From Streptomyces sp. NBC_01198 (GTDB lineage: Bacteria; Actinomycetota; Actinomycetes; Streptomycetales; Streptomycetaceae): a stretch of DNA of 64,000 nt. Shown here piece after piece: positions 57,818 through 64,000 of this stretch. The DNA lies in assembly GCF_036010485.1 (NCBI RefSeq), contig NZ_CP108568.1, forward strand, positions 6,286,501 through 6,350,500. Reading direction: 5' to 3'. Position numbers and translations under genes: made by a program. A model generated the notes under the pieces. That model ran no database searches. It was given only the letters and a program-made list of their open reading frames with translations, and was not told the DNA's origin. Each line of letters starts with the position of its first letter. The stretch's first letter is position 1.

Positions 57818-58513
57818 TCAGCCCGCCGCCGCGCCCGCCACGTCGCGGAAACGGCAGTGGAAGGCGTGGTCGCGTGCCTCGGCGGCCGCCCGCTCCCCGT
57901 CGCCGGCCCGGATCGCGTCGACCAGCCTGGCGTGGTCGAGGTGGTCCTCGGGGCGCAGCTCGGTGCCGACGTCGGCCCGCAGGAAGTCCCGCAGCACCTG
58001 CCCGAGGTCGGCGTAGAGGGTGGTCAGCACCTCGTTGTGCGAGGTCGCGACGACCGCGAGGTGCAAGGTCGCGTCGGCCTCGACGAAGGCCTCCGCGTCA
58101 CCCGAGGCCCAGGCCCGCTCACGCCGGTCGAGCAGCGCGTCCAGCTGCCGCAGGTCCGCCTCGTCGCGGCGGCCGGCGGCCAGCGCGGCCGCGGTGGCCT
58201 CCAGCGCCCCGCGCAGCTCGGCGATGTGCAGCTGCTCGGCGCCGGCGAAGCGCCGCTGCATCACCCCGGCCAGCTCGCTGGTGGCCACCACGTAGGTACC
58301 CGAGCCCTGCCTGATGTCCAGCAGGCCGTTGTGGGCCAGCGCCCTGACCGCCTCCCTGACCGTGTTGCGCGCCACCCCGAGCCGGTCGACGAGCTCGGGT
58401 TCCGTGGGGATACGGCTGCCCACCGGCCAGGCGCCCGAGGTGATCTCGGACCGCAGCCGGGCGATGACCTGGTCGGCGAGGGTGGCGCTGCGGGGCACGG
58501 GTCCGAGATTCAT
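57818..58513 (-). CDS. GntR family transcriptional regulator, FadR/FCD subfamily
   Basis: 231 residues. The N-terminal winged helix (GAWPVGSRIPTEPELVDRLG, RNTVREAVRALAHNGLLDIRQGSG) is the GntR DNA-binding signature. The C-terminal helical part (IAELRGALEATAAALAAGRR, VEADATLHLAVVATSHNEVL, DHLDHARLVDAIRAGD) is an FCD domain with the His residues that bind a metal and a carboxylate ligand. It starts 22 bases from the divergent MFS transporter start, with a perfect inverted repeat between them, so it very likely represses the transporter and itself. Confidence 0.93.
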   Translation of the reverse strand: MNLGPVPRSATLADQVIARLRSEITSGAWPVGSRIPTEPELVDRLGVARNTVREAVRALAHNGLLDIRQGSGTYVVATSELAGVMQRRFAGAEQLHIAELRGALEATAAALAAGRRDEADLRQLDALLDRRERAWASGDAEAFVEADATLHLAVVATSHNEVLTTLYADLGQVLRDFLRADVGTELRPEDHLDHARLVDAIRAGDGERAAAEARDHAFHCRFRDVAGAAAG

Positions 58514-58532
58514 CCCATCATTCTATGATGGG
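58514..58532. promoter_or_regulatory. Perfect palindrome between the GntR and MFS start codons
   Basis: CCCATCAT (58514-58521) and ATGATGGG (58525-58532) are exact reverse complements round a 3-base spacer. The regulator's start codon is at 58513 and the transporter's at 58536, so the element fills the gap and touches both genes. It is the obvious candidate operator for the GntR protein. Confidence 0.8.
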
Positions 58533-58535
58533 CCC

Positions 58536-59834
58536 ATGCGCGATGACGACTCCCTGACCCTCGACCCGCCCGCCGTCCCCGAGACCGCCGCCCCGCACAC
58601 CGCGCCCCCGCGTGAGTCGGCGGCCGCCGCGCTGCCGCCCTGGGTTGCCACGCTCGCCGTCGCCGGACTCGTCCTCGCCGCCGTCAACCTGCGCCCCGCC
58701 GTCACCAGCCTCGGCCCGCTGATGAAGGAGGTCCGCGACGGCCTCGGCATGAGCGGGACCATGGCGGGCCTGCTGACCTCGGTGCCCGCCGCCTGCTTCG
58801 CGCTGTTCGGCTTCGCCGCGCCCCGGCTCGCCCGCCGCCACGGACCCGGCGCCGTCGTCTGCGCCGGCATGGTCCTGATCACCGCGGGCCTGCTGCTGCG
58901 GCCCTTCGCCGGCGGCACCCCCGCCTTCCTGGCCGCCAGCGCCCTGGCGCTGGCCGGGATCGCCGTCTCCAACGTGCTGATGCCGGTGATCGTCAAGCGC
59001 TACTTCCCGCACCGAATGGGCACCGTCACCGGTGTCTACTCGATGGCGCTGTCGCTGGGCACCGCGCTGGCCGCCGCGGTGTCGGTGCCGCTGACCGACG
59101 CCATGGGCCACGGCTGGCGGCTCGGCCTGGGCGTCTGGGCGCTGCCCGCCGCGCTGGCCGCACTGGTCTGGCTGCCGCTGGTACGGGACCGGTCCGCCGC
59201 GCCCCGCACGGCCGCCGCCCCGGCAGCGGCCGCTGGCGCAGGAAGCGGCGAGCACGGGCGGATCACCCGCAGCCGTACCGCCTGGATGATGGCCGCCTTC
59301 TTCGGGCTCCAGAGCACCGCCGCCTACGTCACCATGGGCTGGATGCCGCAGATCTTCCGGGACGCCGGGATATCGGCCGACCAGGCGGGCCTGCTGCTGG
59401 CGGTCACCATGGTGATGGGCGTGCCGCTGTCCCTCGCGATGCCGCAACTGGCGGCCAGGATGCGCTCGCAGGGCCCGATCGTGGTGGTGCTCGGGCTCTT
59501 CCAGGTGGCCGGCTTCGCCGGCCTGTGGGCCGCGCCCGCCGCCGCCCCGTGGGTGTGGGCGCTGCTGCTGGGCGTGGCGAACTGCGCCTTCCCGCTGGTG
59601 CTGACGATGATCGGGATGCGCTCGCGGACCGGCGCCGGCGTCGTCCGCCTGTCGGCCTTCGCGCAGAGCACCGGCTACCTGATCTCGATCCCCGGGCCGA
59701 TCCTGGTCGGCGCGCTCAACCAGTCCTCAGGCGGCTGGGGCCTGCCGATCGCCCTGATGATCGCGCTGGTCGTCCCGCAGGTGCTGTGCGGGGTGCTGGC
59801 CGGCCGCAACCGGCACATCGAGGACGAACTGTGA
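58536..59834 (+). CDS. CynX/NimT-type MFS transporter
   Basis: 432 residues with about twelve hydrophobic spans after a 35-residue polar N terminus. VNLRPAVTSLGPLMKEV in span 1 and the LRPFAGGTPAFLAASALALAGIAVSNVLMPVIVKRYF region are typical of the CynX/NimT (cyanate, 2-nitroimidazole) branch. The substrate is unknown. No ribosome binding site fits before the ATG, which supports a leaderless mRNA starting just at the operator. A 40-residue protein of the SGM_5486 type follows it. Confidence 0.9.
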   Translation: MRDDDSLTLDPPAVPETAAPHTAPPRESAAAALPPWVATLAVAGLVLAAVNLRPAVTSLGPLMKEVRDGLGMSGTMAGLLTSVPAACFALFGFAAPRLARRHGPGAVVCAGMVLITAGLLLRPFAGGTPAFLAASALALAGIAVSNVLMPVIVKRYFPHRMGTVTGVYSMALSLGTALAAAVSVPLTDAMGHGWRLGLGVWALPAALAALVWLPLVRDRSAAPRTAAAPAAAAGAGSGEHGRITRSRTAWMMAAFFGLQSTAAYVTMGWMPQIFRDAGISADQAGLLLAVTMVMGVPLSLAMPQLAARMRSQGPIVVVLGLFQVAGFAGLWAAPAAAPWVWALLLGVANCAFPLVLTMIGMRSRTGAGVVRLSAFAQSTGYLISIPGPILVGALNQSSGGWGLPIALMIALVVPQVLCGVLAGRNRHIEDEL

Positions 59835-59877
59835 CCCCCGGCGCGGTCCGCGGCGGCACCGGTGCCAGACTGGACGC

Positions 59878-60000
59878 ATGCCCGTACTCGAACCGAATCC
59901 CCCGCAGCCGCAGCGCAAGCTGCTGACCCTTTTCGGCCTGATGATGGGGGTGCCCGCGATCGTCGCGGTGGTCGCCATCATCGCCGCACGCATGGGATGA
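59878..60000 (+). CDS. SGM_5486 family transporter-associated small protein
   Basis: 40 residues, below usual gene-calling lengths. A polar, proline-rich start is followed by KLLTLFGLMMGVPAIVAVVAI, a single membrane span. This small protein family is known in streptomycetes next to MFS transporters of the CynX type, and this one begins 44 bases after such a gene. The open frame is intact from ATG to TGA. It probably associates with the transporter. Confidence 0.8.
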   Translation: MPVLEPNPPQPQRKLLTLFGLMMGVPAIVAVVAIIAARMG

Positions 60001-60090
60001 CCGCGATCCGGCGGCCCGCCGTGAGCCGGCCGCCGTGCCGGTGAGCTGACCGGCCGTCAGCGCCCGTACCGCCGACCCCGACCCGGGGGG

Positions 60091-60133
60091 TGGGGACAAC
60101 CCCACCATCCCTAGGGGGTCAGGGTCAGGGTCA
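60091..60133. repeat. Short hairpin and GGGTCA tandem repeat upstream of a membrane protein gene
   Basis: TGGGG-ACAA-CCCCA can form a small hairpin at 60091-60104, and GGGTCA is repeated three times at 60116-60133. They stand about 100-140 bases before the start of the next small gene. A regulator-binding array is possible. The rest of the gap 60001-60233 shows no gene. Confidence 0.4.
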
Positions 60134-60233
60134 ACTGGGTGGACGGCCGGATGGGGCGGCCCGCCGCGCCCCCGTAGCGTCGAGGTGCAGCCGGACAACG
60201 GCACTTCGACGGTTCACCACGGAGGCGGTCAGC

Positions 60234-60485
60234 GTGACCACACAGTCCCCCCACCTGCAGGCCCGGCAGGCCGGGATCGGCGCCCAGACCCCTGCCGCGC
60301 GCCGGGCCGACGGGGTGCAGACCCGGCTGCCGTGGTGGGCGGTGGCGCTGCCCGCGCTCGCCTTCGCCGCGCTGCTCGCGCTGATCAGCGGCGGCAGCGC
60401 CGACGCGTCCACCGCGGCGCCCACCGGTGACGTGCTGTCCCGGCTCGTCACCGCGCTGCCCGACGTCCTCCGTCACATCCTGTGA
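60234..60485 (+). CDS. Small single-span membrane protein of unknown function
   Basis: 83 residues from a GTG start with GGAGGCGG ahead of it. A polar, Gln/Arg-rich first half is followed by LPWWAVALPALAFAALLALISG, one membrane span, and a Ser/Ala/Thr segment that ends with DVLSRLVTALPDVLRHIL. I do not recognise a family. It stands alone between the transporter-associated gene and sixA-like gene. Confidence 0.6.
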   Translation: MTTQSPHLQARQAGIGAQTPAARRADGVQTRLPWWAVALPALAFAALLALISGGSADASTAAPTGDVLSRLVTALPDVLRHIL

Positions 60486-60625
60486 CCATCCCGGCGCGCC
60501 AGCGGTACACCGGGGCGGACACGCAGCGTGACGGGCTTCGCGGGCGTGCCCGGTGAAGGCCCGGGAGGGCCGGTGATCACGGCCATCCCGCGCCTGACTG
60601 CGGGTTTTCTGGAAAGCTGAAAGGC

Positions 60626-61147
60626 ATGACCGTCGATTCGCCCCGCACCATCGTCCTGCTCCGGCACGCCAAGGCCGACTGGCCGGCCGTCCCCGACCAC
60701 GAGCGGCCACTGGCCGACCGCGGCCGGCTGGACGCACCGATGGCCGGCCGCCGCCTCGCCGACGACGGCATCGCCCCCGACCTGGTGCTGTGCTCCACGT
60801 CCGTCCGCACCCGCGAGACCTGGAAGCTCGCCGCGCACGAACTGCCGCACCGGCCCCGTACCGTCTACGAGGAGCGGCTCTACGACGCGAGCCTCGGCCA
60901 GCTGATCACGCTGCTGAGCGAGACCTCCGACGAGGTCGGCTCGCAGCTGGTGGTCGCGCACAACCCCGGGATGCACGCCCTCGCCGAAGCCCTCACGGGC
61001 AGTGCGGACAGCGACGCGCTGGCCCGGATGAAGTCCGGCGGCTTCCCCACCGCGGCGTTCGCGGTGCTCACCTTCACCGGCTCGTGGAAGTCCGTCGAGC
61101 ACGGCGTCGCCCGGCTGACCGCGTTCTGGACCCCGCACGAGGCCTGA
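60626..61147 (+). CDS. SixA-type histidine phosphatase family protein
   Basis: 173 residues. LLRHAKADWPAVPDHERPLADRG holds the RHG-type catalytic motif, here RHA, with the active histidine; LVLCSTSVRTRETW and VVAHNPGMHALAEALTG (second histidine) complete the phosphoglycerate mutase-like fold. SixA proteins dephosphorylate phosphohistidine in signalling proteins; the target here is unknown. It is convergent with serB across 60 bases. Confidence 0.9.
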   Translation: MTVDSPRTIVLLRHAKADWPAVPDHERPLADRGRLDAPMAGRRLADDGIAPDLVLCSTSVRTRETWKLAAHELPHRPRTVYEERLYDASLGQLITLLSETSDEVGSQLVVAHNPGMHALAEALTGSADSDALARMKSGGFPTAAFAVLTFTGSWKSVEHGVARLTAFWTPHEA

Positions 61148-61207
61148 CCCCCCTGCAATTCGTGACTCCGCACGATTCGTGACCGCGCGCGAGGGGGCTG
61201 CCTCGGG

Positions 61208-62458
61208 TCAGTACGTCTCGTCGCCGTCGACCTCGTCCGCCGCCTCGATCTCCTCGCGGGTGATGCCCAGCAGATACAGCACGGTGTCGAGGAAGGGCAC
61301 GTTCACCGCCGTGTCGGCCGCCTGGCGCACCACCGGCTTGGCGTTGAAGGCGACCCCCAGACCCGCCGCGTTGAGCATGTCCAGGTCGTTGGCGCCGTCG
61401 CCGATCGCCACGGTCTGGCTCAGCGGCACCCCGGCCTGCTCGGCGAAGGCGCGCAGCAGCCTGGCCTTGCCCGGCCGGTCCACGATCGGCCCGACCACCC
61501 GGCCGGTCAGCCGCCCGTCGGCCACCTCAAGTGTGTTCGCGGCGGCGAAGTCCAGGCCGAGACGGTCCCTGAGGTCGTCGGTGACCTGGGTGAAGCCGCC
61601 GGAGACCACGCCGACCTGGTAGCCGAGCCGCTTGAGGGTGCGGATCAGGGTGCGGGCGCCCGGGGTCAGCCGCACCTCGGCGCGCACCTTGTCCACCACC
61701 GACACGTCGAGGCCGGCCAGCAGCGCCACCCGGGCGTGCAGCGACTGCTCGAAGTCCAGCTCGCCGCGCATCGCGGCGGCGGTGACCTCGGCGACCTCCG
61801 CCTCGCAGCCGGCGTGCGCGGCGAACAGCTCGATCACCTCGTCCTGGATGACGGTGGAGTCGACGTCCATCACCACCAGCCGCTGCGCCCTGCGCTGCAG
61901 CCCGGACGGCACCACCGCGACATCGACCCCGCGGGCCGCCGCCTCCACCGCGAGCGCCGAGCGCAGCGCCGTCGGCTCGGCGCCGGACACCGCGAACTCC
62001 ACCGCCGTGACCGGATACTTCGCCAGCCGGAAGATCCGGTCGATGTTGCCGCCGACGCCGGTGATCACCGCTGTTATGGCCGCCGTCGACTCGGCGGTCA
62101 GCGGGCTGCCGAGCACCGTGACATGCGAACGCCCCTCGCCGCGCGGCCGGTTGTCGCCGATCCCGGAGATGATCTCGGCCTGCATCCGCAGGCTCTCGGC
62201 CCAGCTGTGCACGGTGGCCCGCAGGTCGCCCTCGGTGCCGGTGCCCGGCGCGGGCGCGGTCACCAGCGCGCACAGCACGATCCGGCCGCGGGTCACCACC
62301 TGTTCGATGTCCACCACGTGCACGCCGTAGGCGGCGAGCGTGTCGAACAGCCCGGCGGTGATGCCGGGGCGGTCCTTGCCGTAGATCTTGACCAGGAGGG
62401 TCGGCACGTCCGCTGCGGGAACGGCGGCGACAGGCGCGGCTTGCGAGGCGTCGTTCAT
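61208..62458 (-). CDS. serB: Phosphoserine phosphatase with N-terminal ACT domains
   Basis: 416 residues. The N-terminal 180 residues form two ACT-like units (LLVKIYGKDRPGITAGLFDTL, VTVLGSPLTAESTAAIT). The HAD phosphatase domain starts with RLVVMDVDSTVIQDEVIELFA (DxDST nucleophile), then VSGGFTQVTDDLRDRLGLD, KARLLRAFAEQAG and IGDGANDLDMLNAAGLGVAF. It makes serine from phosphoserine, with likely feedback control through the ACT domains. The size is that of the mycobacterial SerB2. The gene is divergent from the FHA-ABC transporter gene across 193 bases. Confidence 0.95.
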   Translation of the reverse strand: MNDASQAAPVAAVPAADVPTLLVKIYGKDRPGITAGLFDTLAAYGVHVVDIEQVVTRGRIVLCALVTAPAPGTGTEGDLRATVHSWAESLRMQAEIISGIGDNRPRGEGRSHVTVLGSPLTAESTAAITAVITGVGGNIDRIFRLAKYPVTAVEFAVSGAEPTALRSALAVEAAARGVDVAVVPSGLQRRAQRLVVMDVDSTVIQDEVIELFAAHAGCEAEVAEVTAAAMRGELDFEQSLHARVALLAGLDVSVVDKVRAEVRLTPGARTLIRTLKRLGYQVGVVSGGFTQVTDDLRDRLGLDFAAANTLEVADGRLTGRVVGPIVDRPGKARLLRAFAEQAGVPLSQTVAIGDGANDLDMLNAAGLGVAFNAKPVVRQAADTAVNVPFLDTVLYLLGITREEIEAADEVDGDETY

Positions 62459-62651
62459 GGTCCCTCCACGGTATCCGCCCGGCCGCCGCCGATGCCCAAC
62501 CGTCCCGCGTGCCGGACAATCCGCAGGCGGGGGGACCCGGAGCGCGTTCGCGAGGGCGCTTTCTGTTACGAGACCGGGGCCTGCGATAGTTCCTCCCGAT
62601 GTTCGCTATCCCTAGACTCCCCTTCATGGGGGACATCACGGGGGACAACAC

Positions 62652-64000
62652 ATGGGGCTTGGGGTGCCTGAACTCGTACTCGAATTGAACGGCCGAACCT
62701 GGACGCTCGACGCCTCCCGGTCCTACAGCCTCGGGCGCGACCCGCAGGCCGACCTCGTCTGCGACGACCCCCGGGTCTCGTGGCGGCACGCCACCATCCG
62801 CCGTGGCGACCGCGGTTGGGTGATCGAGGACCAGGGCAGCACCAACGGCACCTTCGTCCACGGTCAGCGCGTCCAGCAGACCGAGGTCGGTCCCGGCGCC
62901 ACGGTCAGCCTGGGCAACGCCACCAACGGCCCGCAGCTCAGCTTCACCGGCGGCACGCCGGTCGCGGCGGCCGGCGGCGAGGCCTACGGAGTGCAGGGCG
63001 CGCAGGCGGGGCAGCCGCAGCAGCTCCACCAGCAGGCGCCGCCGGCACAGATACCGCCGCGGATACCGGCACAGACACCGCCGCAGGCCGGGCCGGTCCC
63101 GCCGCCGTACATACCGCCGCACGCCCAGCAGGTACAGCAGGCCCAGCCGCAGGCCGTACCGCCGTACCAGCAGCCGCCGGCGCCGCAGGGCGTACCGCAG
63201 CAGCCGCCCGCGAGCGGCGCGGCGCCCGGGCAGGGCGACCGCAGCCCGACGACCTTCCACCAGCTCGCGACGGGCCGGGTCATGCGGATCGGCCGCGCGC
63301 TGGAGAACGAGCTGGTCGTCATCGACCTCCAGGTCTCCCGCCACCACGCGGAGTTCCGCGCGCACCCGGACGGCCGCTACGAGATCGTCGACCTCGGCAG
63401 CCACAACGGCACATATGTCAACGGCCAGCCCATCCAGCGCCACCTGCTCGGCCCGAACGACATCGTCGGCGTCGGCCACAGCACCTTCCGGCTGGTCGGC
63501 GACCGGCTGGAGGAGTTCGTCGACACCGGCGCGGTGTCGTTCTCGGCCCGCCGGCTGTCGGTGACCGTGCCGCACGGCAGGACCACCAAGACGATCCTCA
63601 GGGATGTCTCCTTCGGGGTGCCGGAGAAGTCGCTGATCGGCGTGATCGGCCCTTCGGGATCCGGCAAGTCGACACTGCTGCGCGCGCTGACCGGCTACCG
63701 GCCCGCCGACCAGGGCGAGGTGCTGTACGACAACCGCAACCTCTACAAGCAGTTCGCCGAACTGCGCCAGCGCATCGGCCTGGTGCCGCAGGACGACATC
63801 CTGCACAAGGAGCTCCAGGTCAAGACCGCGCTGCGGTACGCGGCCAAGCTCCGCTTCCCCGGCGACACCGCCACCGCCGAGCGCGAGGCCCGCATCGACG
63901 AGGTGCTGCGCGAGCTCAAGCTCGACATCCACGCCGACAAGCGCATCACCTCGTTGTCCGGCGGCCAGCGCAAGCGGGTCTCGGTGGCGCTCGAACTGCT
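62652..64000 (+). CDS. FHA-domain ABC transporter ATP-binding protein (5' part)
   Basis: The frame is open from the ATG to the end of the window, so the C-terminal transmembrane part is missing. Residues about 5-100 and 205-285 are two FHA domains (GRDPQADLVCDDPRVSWRHA, DQGSTNGTFVHG; GRALENELVVIDLQVSRHHA, DLGSHNGTYVNG), joined by a long Pro/Gln/Ala linker at 115-195. From about 300 an ABC domain follows with Walker A GVIGPSGSGKSTLLRALTG, Q-loop LRQRIGLVPQDDIL and signature LSGGQRKRVSVALEL. Such proteins export unknown substrates under Ser/Thr kinase control. TAGACT at 62613-62618 may be its -10 element. Confidence 0.9.
   Translation, partial: MGLGVPELVLELNGRTWTLDASRSYSLGRDPQADLVCDDPRVSWRHATIRRGDRGWVIEDQGSTNGTFVHGQRVQQTEVGPGATVSLGNATNGPQLSFTGGTPVAAAGGEAYGVQGAQAGQPQQLHQQAPPAQIPPRIPAQTPPQAGPVPPPYIPPHAQQVQQAQPQAVPPYQQPPAPQGVPQQPPASGAAPGQGDRSPTTFHQLATGRVMRIGRALENELVVIDLQVSRHHAEFRAHPDGRYEIVDLGSHNGTYVNGQPIQRHLLGPNDIVGVGHSTFRLVGDRLEEFVDTGAVSFSARRLSVTVPHGRTTKTILRDVSFGVPEKSLIGVIGPSGSGKSTLLRALTGYRPADQGEVLYDNRNLYKQFAELRQRIGLVPQDDILHKELQVKTALRYAAKLRFPGDTATAEREARIDEVLRELKLDIHADKRITSLSGGQRKRVSVALEL

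Overview
The window is high-G+C actinobacterial DNA, almost certainly Streptomyces or a close relative in the Streptomycetaceae. The evidence is the strong third-position G/C bias with long open antisense frames, the many GTG starts, stop-start overlaps of the GTGA/ATGA type, a small protein that looks like Gbn, an SGM_5486-type 40-residue protein, and a gene order that from memory resembles the S. coelicolor SCO1806-SCO1860 region (fabI/fabG, moaA, SURF1, pit, cob genes). No rRNA, tRNA, insertion sequence, prophage or CRISPR array was seen.

Layout: 1-494 is the end of an ABC-transporter solute-binding protein. From 18535 down to 469 runs a thirteen-gene cobalamin operon on the minus strand: promoter, adenosylcobalamin riboswitch, cbiB, cobQ, cobN, chlD-like, cobO, cobB, cobI, cobM, cobL, cbiG-cobJ, cobH, cbiX, cobC. 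It covers most corrin-ring methylations, cobalt insertion, amidation, adenosylation and side-chain attachment. It mixes early-cobalt enzymes (CbiX, CbiG) with the late-cobalt chelatase (CobN/ChlD-like). Repeats have entered cobN and the cobB linker in frame.

18.6-25 kb holds a PhoP-box-preceded phosphate transporter with a small membrane partner, an FAD amine oxidoreductase, a class II aldolase, an alpha/beta hydrolase and an unknown protein. A modular extragenic repeat patch follows, then an ABC-F protein with a 7-codon apparently leaderless upstream ORF, a Gbn-like nucleoid protein whose upstream region is rich in GATC, and an enoyl-CoA hydratase.

28.7-32 kb is an Asp23/AmaP envelope-stress cluster. 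32-44.4 kb is the most accessory-looking part: two giant secreted proteins, a DNRLRE/FG-GAP/LamG protein and a 2458-residue RHS-Hint polymorphic toxin, are transcribed divergently from an AT-rich promoter with a perfect inverted repeat. A candidate immunity gene follows the toxin.

44.4-64 kb is mostly housekeeping: SDR, GH15 trehalase-like enzyme, SURF1, BRCT-exonuclease, moaA, kptA, a TldD/TldE pair, a membrane-anchored AA10 LPMO with a DasR-type operator, fabG-fabI, a GntR regulator divergent from a CynX-type MFS transporter with a palindrome between their start codons, a SixA phosphatase, serB, and the start of an FHA-ABC transporter that runs off the window.
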